Shown here: positions 43,920-53,203 of the stretch, one piece after another | Layout of the letters: the number at the start of each line of letters is the position of its first letter | Numbering within the stretch: the stretch's first letter is position 1 | Source: Sphaerisporangium aureirubrum | GTDB lineage: Bacteria; Actinomycetota; Actinomycetes; Streptosporangiales; Streptosporangiaceae | Direction: 5' to 3' | Length of the DNA: 64,000 bases | Assembly: GCF_042658925.1 (NCBI RefSeq) | Contig: NZ_JBHSRF010000045.1 | Location: forward strand, 1-64,000 | Made by a program: the position numbers and the translations under genes | The notes under the pieces: generated by a model | The model's input: the letters and a program-made list of their open reading frames with translations, nothing else | Databases searched by the model: none | What the model was told of the DNA's origin: nothing

Positions 43920-44291
43920 GTGAACCTGACCGGGGTGTTGCTGGTGGCGGGCGGCGCGGCCGTCGGGGCGCCGCTGCGGTACCTGACGGACCGGGCCGTG
44001 CAGTCGCGGACCGGCTCGGCGTTCCCGTTCGGGACACTGGTGGTGAACATCGCGGGGTCGGCGATCCTGGGCTTCCTCGCCGCCCTGCCCGCCGGTGACG
44101 GCGTGATGGCCGCGGCCGGCACGGGGTTCTGCGGCGCGCTCACCACCTATTCGACGTTCGGGTACGAGACGCTGCGCCTCGCCGAGACGGGGGCCCGGCT
44201 GCTCGCCGTGCTGAACGTGGCGGCGAGCGTCGCGGCCGGGCTCGCCGCGGGCGCCTGCGGGATGCTGCTCGGCCGTCTCGTGGGCGGCTGA
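43920..44291 (+). CDS. crcB: Fluoride channel subunit CrcB/Fluc, second copy
   Basis: A 123-residue four-helix protein: VLLVAGGAAVGAPLRYLTDRAV, FGTLVVNIAGSAILGFLA, GTGFCGALTTYSTFGYETLRL. It keeps the conserved Asn in VVNIAGS and the polar track of TTYSTF. Its shorter length and charge pattern differ from the first copy, as expected of the oppositely oriented partner in a two-gene Fluc channel. The start is a GTG with GGGGGAA upstream. Confidence 0.93.
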   Translation: MNLTGVLLVAGGAAVGAPLRYLTDRAVQSRTGSAFPFGTLVVNIAGSAILGFLAALPAGDGVMAAAGTGFCGALTTYSTFGYETLRLAETGARLLAVLNVAASVAAGLAAGACGMLLGRLVGG

Positions 44292-44300
44292 GACGCCGGG

Positions 44301-45269
44301 TCAGGCGGTGAAGGCGCGGCGCAGGGCGGAGGTCCTCAGGTCGGCGGCGCGGCGGCTGAGGGCGGTGTCGGGCAGGAGCCAGTCGAAGCCGTGGAAGGCG
44401 CCCGGGTACAGGTGGAACTCGGTGGAGACCCCGGCGCGGGCCAGGCGGGCGGCGTAGTCGATGCACTCGTCGCGGAACACCTCCAGCTCCCCGACGTCGA
44501 CGTAAGCGGGCGGCAGGCCGGTCAGGTCGTCCGCGCGGGCCGGTGCGGCGTACTGCGGCACGTCTCCGGTGCCCGCGAGGTCGCCCAGCAGGGCCGTCCA
44601 GCCGAAGAGGTTGGCGGCACGGTTCCAGGCGATCGCGTCGGTGAACTCCAGGCTGGACGGCGTGGTGTTCCTGTCGTCGAGCATGGGGCACATCAGCAGC
44701 TGGAACGACGGCGCCGGGCCGCCCCGGTCCCTGGCCAGCAGCACCGTCGCCGCCGCCAGCCCGCCGCCCGCGCTGGCCCCGGCCACCACGAGGCGTCCCG
44801 GGTCGCAGCCGAGCTCGGCGGCGTGCCCGGCGACCCAGGCCAGGCCCGCGTAGCAGTCCTCCACCGCCGCCGGGTACGGGTTCTCGGGCGCCAGCCGGTA
44901 GTCCACCGACACCACCACGCAGCCGAGGTCCTCCGCGTACCGGCAGAGGATCCCGTCGTCCATCTCGACCATCCCGGCGACCATTCCGCCGCCGTGGACC
45001 CAGTACAGCGCGGGCAGCTCCCCCGTCACCCGCGCCGCCCGGAAGATCCGCAGCCGGACCGGTCCCCCGTCCGTCCCGGGCGTCCACCGGTCCGCGATCC
45101 GCACCCGGCCGCCGTCCGGCCTCCCGCCGATCAACCGCCCGGCCGCGAGCGTCTCGGCGATCTGCCGCCGGATCCCCGGCAGCTCGTCGGCCGTCGGCGC
45201 CGCCGTCCCGCCGGCCATGCCGATCCGCGCGAGCCCGGCGGCGAGCTCGGGATCGAGTCGTACGGTCAC
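44301..45269 (-). CDS. Alpha/beta hydrolase, hormone-sensitive-lipase family
   Basis: A 322-residue esterase of the HSL/GDXG family. ALYWVHGGGMVAGMVE carries the HGGG oxyanion motif, and VVAGASAGGGLAAAT the GxSxG nucleophile (GASAG). The acid/base part is DVGELEVFRDECIDY...FHGFDWLLP with the final His. It probably cleaves short-chain esters. It is convergent with the fluoride operon and lies next to a set of small membrane genes with no clear functional link. Confidence 0.9.
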   Translation of the reverse strand: MTVRLDPELAAGLARIGMAGGTAAPTADELPGIRRQIAETLAAGRLIGGRPDGGRVRIADRWTPGTDGGPVRLRIFRAARVTGELPALYWVHGGGMVAGMVEMDDGILCRYAEDLGCVVVSVDYRLAPENPYPAAVEDCYAGLAWVAGHAAELGCDPGRLVVAGASAGGGLAAATVLLARDRGGPAPSFQLLMCPMLDDRNTTPSSLEFTDAIAWNRAANLFGWTALLGDLAGTGDVPQYAAPARADDLTGLPPAYVDVGELEVFRDECIDYAARLARAGVSTEFHLYPGAFHGFDWLLPDTALSRRAADLRTSALRRAFTA

Positions 45270-45274
45270 GGCGG

Positions 45275-46138
45275 TTACGAGCGCGGGACCCGGAGGGTGC
45301 GCCGCCGCGCCGGGCGGCGCCGCGCCGTGGAGACGCGGCTCCGGGCCCAGGAGGACCAGGTGGCGGCGGCGACACTGGTGGCGCCGGCGGCGATCAGGGC
45401 CAGCGGGTGCCTGGCGGCCTGCGCGATGACGCGATCCGCCATGCTCCCGGCGCGGTCGAACGCCGACGCGTCCACCTGGCCGTCGCCCAGCCGCCGGGTG
45501 GTGGCGGGCGGGCCGCCGCGCAGGCGCGCGGCCAGCTCGGCGACCCTGTCGCGGGCGGCGCCGCCCCTTCCGGCGATGTCACCCCTCCGGAAGGCCGTGC
45601 CGCGCCCGGCGCCGTCCCCGGCGGCCATGTCGCGGGCTCCCCTGCCACCCGCTCCGGAGGCCGTGCCGGCGGACATGCCCGCGGCACGGCGGCGTGCGGT
45701 GCCACGACCGGTCAGACGGCTCTTGGCCGCGGCCATCGTGCGGCGGGCGCGTGCCTTGACGTCGGCCTTGCCCGCCAGGGCCTCGACCGTGCGGCCCAGG
45801 TCCTCGCGGGTCTGGGCGATCTCCTCGCGGAGGCGGTCCTCCTCGGAGAGGCGGCCGTCGTGGGTCATCTGGCCGGTCCGGCCGGCGATGCCCGCCGTCT
45901 GGGGGCCCGTCCCCGGCTCGGAGGGGTGGGCCGGGGAGCCGGACAGGCCCGCCAGCGGGTCGCCCCTGCCGTGGCTCACCACGGGCTTGACGTACGGCTT
46001 GTGCGGGGCCTGGGTGCGGGGCACGTTCAGGGACGGGCCTGCGGACTCCGGGGTCGCGGTGCCGGGCTCCTGGCGGTGCAGGCCCACCTCGCCGGCGGTG
46101 GGGCGGTACGAGGCGCCCACGGGGTCGATCTCGCTCAT
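45275..46138 (-). CDS. DUF3618-domain protein
   Basis: A 287-residue protein. The only conserved part is the DUF3618 segment LSEEDRLREEIAQTREDLGRTVEALAGKADVKARARR near residues 98-135. A long Arg/Ala/Gly-rich region follows, then a C-terminal hydrophobic helix (HPLALIAAGATSVAAATW). The first 95 residues are low-complexity. DUF3618 proteins usually follow a holin-superfamily gene, as here. They are thought to sit at the membrane; their job is unknown. Confidence 0.82.
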   Translation of the reverse strand: MSEIDPVGASYRPTAGEVGLHRQEPGTATPESAGPSLNVPRTQAPHKPYVKPVVSHGRGDPLAGLSGSPAHPSEPGTGPQTAGIAGRTGQMTHDGRLSEEDRLREEIAQTREDLGRTVEALAGKADVKARARRTMAAAKSRLTGRGTARRRAAGMSAGTASGAGGRGARDMAAGDGAGRGTAFRRGDIAGRGGAARDRVAELAARLRGGPPATTRRLGDGQVDASAFDRAGSMADRVIAQAARHPLALIAAGATSVAAATWSSWARSRVSTARRRPARRRTLRVPRS

Positions 46139-46560
46139 CGGTGTGCCCCTTGCTTCACGGCGTCCATGTCGGCCTTGATGCTTTTCATGGTCTCCTTCGT
46201 GAGGGGCGGCGTGGCCTTCGACACCTGGCGCTTGCCGCCGAGGCCCAGCAGGGCGGCCAGCATCATCAGGGCCACCCCGACGATCACCGCGGCGAGCCAG
46301 CCGGGCATGACCAGGGCCAGCGCGAGGATCACGGCCGCGACCAGCGCGCCGCCGCCGTACAGGGCGAGGACGCCGGCGCCGCCGAACATTCCCGCGCCGA
46401 CGCCCGCCCGCTTGCCCTTGCGGGTCAGCTCCAGGGTGGCCAGCCGGATCTCGTCGCGGACCAGCCGGGACACGTCCTCCGACATCTGCTTGATGAGATC
46501 GGCGGTACCGAGCGACGAGTACGGGTTCGCCGCGATCTCCCGTTCCTTGAGGCTTGTCAT
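46135..46560 (-). CDS. Phage-holin-superfamily (Holin-X) membrane protein
   Basis: A 141-residue protein: an amphipathic N-terminal part (TADLIKQMSEDVSRLVRDEIRLATLELTRKGKRAG), two membrane helices (GGGALVAAVILALALVMPGWLAAVIVGVALMMLAALLG) and a charged tail. Despite the family name, these are normal chromosomal genes in actinobacteria and no phage genes are near. The stop overlaps the DUF3618 start by ATGA. Likely partner of the DUF3618 protein. Confidence 0.85.
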   Translation of the reverse strand: MTSLKEREIAANPYSSLGTADLIKQMSEDVSRLVRDEIRLATLELTRKGKRAGVGAGMFGGAGVLALYGGGALVAAVILALALVMPGWLAAVIVGVALMMLAALLGLGGKRQVSKATPPLTKETMKSIKADMDAVKQGAHR

Positions 46561-46610
46561 GGCGCACCTTTCTCGGGGGTCACCATCCGCGTGCCCTGAA
46601 CGCCCGGGGG

Positions 46611-47054
46611 CTAACGGAAATCCCGCCCCGGTCGCGACATCGGCATCTGACGGGTGCCGACCGCCATCGCGCCGAGGCCGAGGAGCAGGATGATCACGCC
46701 GGTGACCACGTTGTTCCAGATCGTGCCGGTCGTGGCCGACCGCAGGATCCAGGGCGACAGGATGGTCCACACCCCGAGGACCGGGGCGAGCCACGTCAGC
46801 CCGTAGGTGCGGCCGTACGCCGAGGCGAACCCGAGCCCGAGCGCCGCGAGAAACAACCCGACGACCAGGTTGTTCACCGCCATTCGCGAGTTCCCGTTGA
46901 ATCCCACCACCCAGGGGGATATCGCGAGGTACAGCCCCGCGAGCAACGTCATCCCGTCGATGGCCTGCGCACCCGCGCTACAACTCGCCCTCTCGTACTT
47001 GGCCCGCATCTCCATGATGTCGGGGTGCGTCTCCAGGCCGGTCGGTCTGGTCAT
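46611..47054 (-). CDS. SPW-repeat membrane protein
   Basis: A 147-residue protein with two SPW repeats: LAISPWVVGFNGNS in the first membrane pair and TILSPWILRSATTG in the second, giving four helices in all. The N-terminal 35 residues are soluble. The family has no known function. It lies 50 bases upstream of the holin-superfamily gene and is probably in the same unit. Confidence 0.88.
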   Translation of the reverse strand: MTRPTGLETHPDIMEMRAKYERASCSAGAQAIDGMTLLAGLYLAISPWVVGFNGNSRMAVNNLVVGLFLAALGLGFASAYGRTYGLTWLAPVLGVWTILSPWILRSATTGTIWNNVVTGVIILLLGLGAMAVGTRQMPMSRPGRDFR

Positions 47055-47318
47055 GACCTCACCGCCTTCCGACTTCCTCCAGGAACGGCTTTATCTCGCC
47101 ATACCCCTCGGCAAAAGCCGCTCAACAACGACCAAAGCAAATATTTCGGCTGTTCACGCCCGTTATTCGGACTTGCGACCGAGGAATAGGCCGGTGCGTG
47201 GAAGGCGAAACGGCCTCGTGCCGGGAGCGCCGCCGCGACGCCACCAGCACGAGGCCTCCGCCACCGCCACGAGGCCCCCCGGCCGCGGGCGCACCGCGGC
47301 GGCGGCCGGGGGGTGCGG

Positions 47319-48575
47319 TCAGTCGATCTCGGGGCGGCCGAGACGCCAGTAGCCCATGAAGGCCACCGCCGTGCGGTCGACGCCGAGGTCGCCCACCAGG
47401 TGGCGGCGCAGCAGCTTCACCACGCCCGCCTCGCCCGCCAGCCAGGCGTAGAAACCGTCGTCGGCGGTGGCCTGGCCCGGTACCTCCCACAGCGGCTCGT
47501 CCTCCCCCGCCCCGGGGCGGGGCGGCAGGTCACGCACGTCGACGGGCACCCGGGCCGCCGTCCCGGCGCGCAGGGCGCGGGCCGCCTCCCGTACGGCGGG
47601 GATCAGCAGGTCGCCGTGCCGGGCCTCGGGGGCGCCGGGGCGGTGGCGCGGCAGCCAGGTCACCCGTACGCCGGGCGGCACGTCCAGGGGGAACTCGTCG
47701 CCGGGCTCGGGCACCTCCACCAGGATGCGCGCGTCCACGTGCGCGGGCAGCCGCTCGGCGATGGCCGACAGGGCGGGCGCGGCCGTCTCGTCCCCCGCGG
47801 CCAGCAGCCGGGTCGCCCCGGGCGGAGGCGACCACTCGGCGCCGACGACGGGGCCGTCGTGCCGCGAGTCCGGCCCGATGACCAGCAGGGGGTGCCCGGG
47901 CCCCGCGGCGAGGGCCCACCGGGAGGCGGGACCGCCGTCACCGTGCAGGGCGAAGTCGACGTCCAGCTCACGCCAGCCGGGCCGCGCGGCGCGGGCGGTG
48001 TACGTACGGACGGGGTTGCGCCGCTCGGGCGGCAGCGCCCGCCACGGCTCCCACCAGTCCTCCCCGTCCGGGAAGGAGGAGTACCCGCCGTCGCGATCCG
48101 GGAACACCAGCTTGATCCGCTGATCGAAGCCGTTGTCCGCGAAACAACACAGATCATCCCCGACAAGAGTGACCCTCACGAAACTGGGCCCGACCCGGAC
48201 GACACTCCCGACCCACGCCCGGAACGTCCGATAGGCGGGAACATCCCTCACACCAAGATGCGTGAAATGCCCGGCGTCGAGGGCCGGGCCGGCGAGATTC
48301 TCCCTGGCCGCGACGCGATCGGCGGCGACGGCCGCACGGACGGCGTAGTCCCCGACGGCAACGGCTCCGGTCCGATCGGCGGGACCCTCCGCGGCGACCG
48401 GGCGGGCGGAGCCCTCCCCAGCCGGGACACGATCGGCGGGACCCTCGGCGGCGCCGGAGCTCTCCCCGGCGGGACGCCGGGCGGCGGGGTTTTCCCCTGC
48501 GGCGGGCGCGGCGTGATGGGCCAGGGCGATCGGGTGGGTGGGGACGTCGGTGGGTCGCTCGGTGCTGGCGGTCAT
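47319..48575 (-). CDS. Siderophore-interacting protein (ferric-siderophore reductase)
   Basis: A 418-residue flavoprotein. The FAD domain starts near residue 115 (AWVGSVVRVGPSFVRVTLVGDDL, NPVRTYTARAARPGWRELDVDF), and the NAD(P)H-binding SIP domain follows (LLAAGDETAAPALSAIAERLP, FYAWLAGEAGVVKLLRRHLV). It should reduce ferric siderophores to release iron in the cytoplasm. The first 110 residues are an Ala/Glu/Pro-rich extension with a repeated EGPADR, absent from typical members. A DmdR/IdeR-type iron box lies 37-55 bases upstream. Confidence 0.93.
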   Translation of the reverse strand: MTASTERPTDVPTHPIALAHHAAPAAGENPAARRPAGESSGAAEGPADRVPAGEGSARPVAAEGPADRTGAVAVGDYAVRAAVAADRVAARENLAGPALDAGHFTHLGVRDVPAYRTFRAWVGSVVRVGPSFVRVTLVGDDLCCFADNGFDQRIKLVFPDRDGGYSSFPDGEDWWEPWRALPPERRNPVRTYTARAARPGWRELDVDFALHGDGGPASRWALAAGPGHPLLVIGPDSRHDGPVVGAEWSPPPGATRLLAAGDETAAPALSAIAERLPAHVDARILVEVPEPGDEFPLDVPPGVRVTWLPRHRPGAPEARHGDLLIPAVREAARALRAGTAARVPVDVRDLPPRPGAGEDEPLWEVPGQATADDGFYAWLAGEAGVVKLLRRHLVGDLGVDRTAVAFMGYWRLGRPEID

Positions 48576-48611
48576 TCGGCCCCTCCGTCGGGAATCGCGT
48601 TCGCCAGCAAC

Positions 48612-48630
48612 TTAGCTATGCCTTACCTAA
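48612..48630 (-). promoter_or_regulatory. DmdR/IdeR-type iron box
   Basis: On the minus strand the sequence TTAGGTAAGGCATAGCTAA matches 15 of 19 positions of the actinobacterial iron box TTAGGTTAGGCTAACCTAA. It lies 37-55 bases before the siderophore-interacting protein start, where binding of the iron-loaded repressor would block transcription. It overlaps the stop codon of the upstream sensor kinase. Confidence 0.8.
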
Positions 48631-50000
48631 CTAGCAAGCGGGGCCGTTTCCACGGGGGCCTCGACGCGGACCACGTCGAGTCGCAGGACGAATCGTGCGC
48701 CGCGGGAGGAATCCTCGATGCGGAGGCTGCCGCCGTGGGATTCGGCGATCTCGCGGGAGATGGCCAGGCCGAGGCCGGTGCCGTCGGGGTCGCGGCGGCG
48801 GCCGTCCTCCAGCCGGACGAAACGCTGGAACACGCGCTCACGGTCGCGCAGGGAGATGCCGCCGCCGTCGTCGGTGACCTCCAGGACGGCCAGCCCGCCC
48901 TCCTCGCCCACGGTGACGGCCACGGTGGACTCGGCGTGGCGCTGAGCGTTGGCGATCAGGTTCTCCAGCACGCGCATCACCTGGACCCGGGAGCCGCGGA
49001 TGAAGACGCGGTCGGTCACGTGCACCCGTACCGGCATGCCGGTGGCGAGGTCCTCGACCACCTCGGCGACCAGCATGGCGAGGTCGAACGGCTCGCCGGA
49101 GGCAGTGTCGCCGGAGCGGAGCCTGGCCAGCACGAGCAGGTCGTCCACGATCGCCTCCATGCGGTCGACGGTGGCGAGCGCCGCCTGGATGGACGCGCGC
49201 GGGTCGACGTCCGCCGGGTGCAGCAGGGCCTCCTCCAGGCGCAGGCGCAGCCCGGCGATCGGGGTGCGCAGCTCGTGGGAGGCGTCCGAGGCGAACCGGC
49301 GCTGCTGCGACACCGCCTCCTCCAGGCGGGCGAGGGTCTGGTTGGCGGTGTGCGCGAGCAGGGCGATCTCGTCGCCGCCGGGGGGGACGGGGACCCGCAG
49401 GCTCAGGTCACTGCCGGTGATCTGCGACATGCGGGTCCGTATGGCCTCCACCGGGCACAGCGTGCGGCCCACCAGCACCCAGGTGACCCAGGCCGAGAGG
49501 CCCGTGAGCACCAGGACGCCACCGGCGATGCCCGCCTCCAGGCGGCCGTTGGCGAGCACGGCTGGGGTGCGGACCCCCGCGTAGACCACCAGGGAGTCCG
49601 ACGCGGGGGTGACCCGGATGGCCATGGCCATCACGCAGCCGATCACCGCCGGGCAGGCGGTCACCTCCTCGAAGCGGTCGTCGGCGGGCGGCCGCACGTT
49701 GCTCAGGGGCTCGGCTCCAGCCGCCTGCTCGCTGGCGCGCACGACCCGTCCGGCGTGGTCGACCACCTGGATCAGGTCGACCGGGCTTATCGCGGGGATG
49801 ACCCGCGGCACCCGGCCCGCCCGCACGGCCGCGCTCCACTGGCTGGCCACGCGCTTGGTCGAGTCGAAGGTGTCCACCACCGATTTGTATCGGGCCGCCG
49901 CGTCCAGGCAGGCGCCGATCACGGTCAGCACGATCAGGCTGGTGACGATGGCGGCGACCGTGTATCTGGCCCGGATCGAGACCGGTCGGGGAATTTTCAC
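48627..50000 (-). CDS. Orphan sensor histidine kinase
   Basis: A 457-residue membrane kinase. Two membrane helices (near 10-35 and 165-185) enclose an extracytoplasmic sensor of about 130 residues. A HAMP region follows, then the H-box FASDASHELRTPIAGLR (phosphorylated His) and the ATPase blocks LIANAQRHA, VTDDGGGI and DGTGLGLAI. The GTG at 50000 has GAGGAAAG 8 bases upstream. No response regulator gene is adjacent: an XRE regulator lies upstream and the siderophore reductase downstream. Confidence 0.9.
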   Translation of the reverse strand: MKIPRPVSIRARYTVAAIVTSLIVLTVIGACLDAAARYKSVVDTFDSTKRVASQWSAAVRAGRVPRVIPAISPVDLIQVVDHAGRVVRASEQAAGAEPLSNVRPPADDRFEEVTACPAVIGCVMAMAIRVTPASDSLVVYAGVRTPAVLANGRLEAGIAGGVLVLTGLSAWVTWVLVGRTLCPVEAIRTRMSQITGSDLSLRVPVPPGGDEIALLAHTANQTLARLEEAVSQQRRFASDASHELRTPIAGLRLRLEEALLHPADVDPRASIQAALATVDRMEAIVDDLLVLARLRSGDTASGEPFDLAMLVAEVVEDLATGMPVRVHVTDRVFIRGSRVQVMRVLENLIANAQRHAESTVAVTVGEEGGLAVLEVTDDGGGISLRDRERVFQRFVRLEDGRRRDPDGTGLGLAISREIAESHGGSLRIEDSSRGARFVLRLDVVRVEAPVETAPLAS

Positions 50001-50028
50001 GGTAAGCGCTTTCCTCACCTGGGTCCGC

Positions 50029-50934
50029 TCACGACCGGACGCCGCCGAGGGCGGCCGGAGAGCCGAGACGGTCGAACGTGGGCCGGGGGAACCCGTCATG
50101 GGTCCGTCCCGCCTCGCCGTCGCCGTCGAGCAGGCGCCGCAGCAGCCCGAGGGCGTACTCCGACGAACTACCCGGTTCGGCCTGGAAGACGACGAGTTGC
50201 TGGCCGCGCGCGTTGCCGGCGAAGAGACGCTCGATGGTGAGCGTGAGATCGCCGACCAGCCGGTGATGAAAGCGCTTGTCCTGGTCCCCCGCGACGTCGA
50301 CGTCGTGCCGCGCCCACATCCGGCGGAAGTCCGGGCTCTGGTCGCAGAGCTCGTCGACCAGCTCGGGCAGGTACGGGTCGTCGGGGTCGGTGCCGGCCAG
50401 GCCGCGCAGCAGCGCCGCCTTGGTGGCCGCCGCGACCTCCCAGTCGACGTAGAAGCCGCGGGACTCGGGGTTGAGGAAGGTCAGCCGCAGCAGGTTGTCG
50501 TTGTGCTCCAGGCCGTCGTACAGGGCCCTGGTCATGCGGTTGGCCGCGAGCACGTCCATCCACCGGCCGAGGACGAACGCCGGGGTGTACTCCAGCCCCC
50601 GCAGGATGCTGAGCAGTCCCGGGCTGACCCTCTCGACGCGGCGGGCCGGGCGGCGCGGCCGCGGGTGGGCGAGCTCGAACAGGTGGTCGGTGGCGGCGGC
50701 GTCCAGGTTGAGCACCCGGGCGAGGGCGCCCAGCACCTGCTCCGAGGGCCGGCGCTCCCGCCCCTGTTCCAGCCTGATGTAGTAGTCGGTGCTGACACCG
50801 GCCATCATCGCGATCTCTTCGCGGCGCAGTCCGGGAGTGCGGCGACGGCCTGCGCGGATCAGCCCGATCGAGTCGGGACTCGTGACCTCGCGCCTGGCGC
50901 GGAGGAAATCACCGAGGAGTTTGTCGCTGTCCAT
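50029..50934 (-). CDS. XRE regulator with MmyB-like ligand-binding domain
   Basis: A 301-residue regulator. The N-terminal helix-turn-helix is RRTPGLRREEIAMMAGVSTDYYIRLEQGR. The rest (AFVLGRWMDVLAANRMTRALYDGL, RGFYVDWEVAAATKAALLRGLAGTDPDDP) is the MmyB-like PAS-type domain, which in related proteins binds fatty acids or other hydrophobic ligands. These regulators often control a neighbouring oxidoreductase; here none is adjacent on the other strand. It lies 28 bases upstream of the kinase start. Confidence 0.92.
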   Translation of the reverse strand: MDSDKLLGDFLRARREVTSPDSIGLIRAGRRRTPGLRREEIAMMAGVSTDYYIRLEQGRERRPSEQVLGALARVLNLDAAATDHLFELAHPRPRRPARRVERVSPGLLSILRGLEYTPAFVLGRWMDVLAANRMTRALYDGLEHNDNLLRLTFLNPESRGFYVDWEVAAATKAALLRGLAGTDPDDPYLPELVDELCDQSPDFRRMWARHDVDVAGDQDKRFHHRLVGDLTLTIERLFAGNARGQQLVVFQAEPGSSSEYALGLLRRLLDGDGEAGRTHDGFPRPTFDRLGSPAALGGVRS

Positions 50935-51135
50935 TTCATCAAGTTACGACAGGTATGCGAGATATGGGGGGTTGTCTCACACCCAGGGGACGGGCAGCGG
51001 CCTCTCCCATTGCCGCAGGTCAAACCCCTTGACCACATCTTGGTGCCCCACTGGGGCGCGCCTTACTCCCCTGCGGGTCAGGAGGACGCGCACCGCTCCG
51101 GCGCCGTGCCGCGACCGGAGGCCGGTGGAACCGGC

Positions 51136-52038
51136 TCAGATCTCGTCGAGGATACGCCGGAGGCTGTCGACCGTGGCGTCGGCCCGCTCGGCCTCGACGC
51201 TCAGGCGGTTCATCACGTCCCAGTACTGGTCGACCTCGGCGGGCTTGTCGGGGTAGATCGCGCTGTTGAGCTGCTCGAGGTACACCACGTCGGGCAGCAG
51301 GTCCTCGGCCATGCGCAGGATGGTGACCGGGCCGCCCGCCGCCGCGTGGCCGCCGTGGCTGAACGGCATGAGCTGGATCGTGACGTTGGGCAGCGCGGCC
51401 ATGTCGATCAGGTGGGCGATCTGCGCCCGCATCACGTCACGCCCGCCGACCAGACGGCGCACCGCCGCCTCGTCCAGCACCGCCCACAGCCGGACCGGGC
51501 GGGGACGGGTCAGAATGCTCTGCCGCCGCATGCGCAGCTCCACCCGGCGGTCGATGTCCGCCTCGGACAGGCCGCGTGCCAGCCCGGCGACCGCGCGGGC
51601 GTAGGCCTCGGTCTGCAGCAGGCCGGGGACGAACTGCACCTCCCAGGCGCGGATCACGCTCGCCGCCTGCTCCAGCCCGAGGTAGGGCTCGAACCAGGAC
51701 GGCACCGCGTCGCCGTAGGCGTGCCACCAGCCCGGGTGGTTGGCCCGCTCGGCCAGCGACAGCAGGGGCCGGCGCTCGGTCTCCGCGGTCACGCCGTACA
51801 TGGTGAGCAGATCGGCCACGTCGCGGATCTTGAAGCCGGTGCGGCCGAGCTCCATCCGGCTGATCTTGGTGTCGGAGGCGCGGATGTGGTAGCCGGCCGC
51901 GGCGCGGCTGATCTCGCATGCCTCACGCAGGCGGCGCAGCTCACCGCCCACGACCATACGCAAGACAGTCGGCCCCGACAGCCGCTGATCCTGCATCGTT
52001 TCCTCGTCGAGGTCGCCATGGGGCCGAACGGTGCTCAT
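51136..52038 (-). CDS. XRE regulator with DUF5753 domain
   Basis: A 300-residue regulator: helix-turn-helix at 25-85 (LRRLREACEISRAAAGYHIRASDTKISRMELGR), then DUF5753 (IRAWEVQFVPGLLQTEAYARAV, VTIQLMPFSHGGHAAAGGPVTIL). Such proteins normally pair with a small DUF397 protein in actinomycetes, but none is seen here. The ATG at 52038 has GGAGAG five bases upstream. A DUF574-type methyltransferase lies upstream, a common neighbour of this family. Confidence 0.92.
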   Translation of the reverse strand: MSTVRPHGDLDEETMQDQRLSGPTVLRMVVGGELRRLREACEISRAAAGYHIRASDTKISRMELGRTGFKIRDVADLLTMYGVTAETERRPLLSLAERANHPGWWHAYGDAVPSWFEPYLGLEQAASVIRAWEVQFVPGLLQTEAYARAVAGLARGLSEADIDRRVELRMRRQSILTRPRPVRLWAVLDEAAVRRLVGGRDVMRAQIAHLIDMAALPNVTIQLMPFSHGGHAAAGGPVTILRMAEDLLPDVVYLEQLNSAIYPDKPAEVDQYWDVMNRLSVEAERADATVDSLRRILDEI

Positions 52039-52158
52039 GATCACTCTCCGGTATGATCCAAGCTCAAACAGCGAGCCCTCGCAAGACCCATATTTCAGCA
52101 CACCCAGCCGGCGTGTAGTGGCATGACCGGATATGGCCGCCCGGGTACCGGCGCCCGG

Positions 52159-52974
52159 TCAGGTTTTGCGGCCCACCCCGCACACCTCGTGCTCCTCGGC
52201 CACCGGCCCGGGTGCGCCGAGGTCGGGCCGCCAGCGCGACAGCACCACCACCCCGGGCGGGACCGTCTCCATCCCGTCGAGGAACGCGGCGATCTGGTCC
52301 CTGCCGCGCAGGTGGTACGGCACCGAGCCGCCCTCGTTGTAGCGCCGCTGGGCCTGTTTGAACGCCTCGTCGGTGTCGGTGCTGTCGGCGAGCGCCAGGT
52401 GGCTGCCGGGTGCCAGACCGTCCATCAGATGGCGGACGATGGCGCGCGCCTCGTCGTAGTCGGGCAGATGGCCGAGCACGCCAAGCAGTATGAGCGCTAC
52501 CGGCTCGCCGAGGTCGAGCGTCTTCGAGGCGGCGTCCAGGATGCGGCCGGGGTCGCGCAGGTCGGCGTCGACGTAGCTGGTGGCGCCCTCCGGCGTGCTG
52601 GTGAGCAGGGCGCGGGCGTGGGTCAGCACCAGCGGGTCGTTGTCGACGTACACGATCCTGGCGTCCGGCGCGGCCCGCTGGGCCACCTCGTGGGTGTTGT
52701 CCCTGGTGGGCAGCCCGGTGCCGACGTCGAGGAACTGCCGGATCCCGGCCTCCCCCGCCAGGTACCTGACGGCCCTGGCCAGGAAGTACCGCTGGGCGCG
52801 CGCGATGCTGACGATGCCGGGGAACACGGCGGCGTACGCGTCGCCCGCCGCGCGGTCGACCGGGTAGTGGTCCTTGCCGCCGAGCCAGTAGTTCCAGATG
52901 CGGGCCGAGTGCGGCACGCTGATGTCGATCTCCGGCGGGGCGGGGCGCTCCGGGCGCGACCGGCCGGCGGTCAC
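52159..52974 (-). CDS. SAM-dependent methyltransferase, DUF574 family
   Basis: A 271-residue protein. RIWNYWLGGKDHYPVDRAAGD is the family signature; FLDVGTGLPTRDN is the SAM-binding loop and VYVDNDPLVLTHA the ribose-binding acid. The family is abundant in actinomycetes, often near XRE/DUF5753 regulators, and its substrate is unknown. The start is GTG. It reads towards the XRE gene with a 120-base gap and may be co-regulated. Confidence 0.92.
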   Translation of the reverse strand: MTAGRSRPERPAPPEIDISVPHSARIWNYWLGGKDHYPVDRAAGDAYAAVFPGIVSIARAQRYFLARAVRYLAGEAGIRQFLDVGTGLPTRDNTHEVAQRAAPDARIVYVDNDPLVLTHARALLTSTPEGATSYVDADLRDPGRILDAASKTLDLGEPVALILLGVLGHLPDYDEARAIVRHLMDGLAPGSHLALADSTDTDEAFKQAQRRYNEGGSVPYHLRGRDQIAAFLDGMETVPPGVVVLSRWRPDLGAPGPVAEEHEVCGVGRKT

Positions 52975-53203
52975 GAGGACGTCCCCGGCGGGGCGGCGCG
53001 CCCGGGACGGAACGGTTCAGTGGTCACGAGGGCATTTCCTCCGATGCGCGTTCGGCGGCCGTGTGCGGGGGTCGCCCGCGCCGGGCCCGCCGGTTCTTGG
53101 ATCTGTCGGTGGATCTGTGTCCTGCGCACACCCGGGACGCGATCGGTTTGGCCTCTCACGGCGCGTGGGCGCCTGCATAGATTCCTCCATATCCCCATAG
53201 GTT

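Noticed and set aside
46135..46560. Prophage remnant suggested by a holin-superfamily gene
   Set aside because: No other phage gene, attachment site or integrase is present, and the gene is paired with DUF3618 as in ordinary actinobacterial chromosomes.
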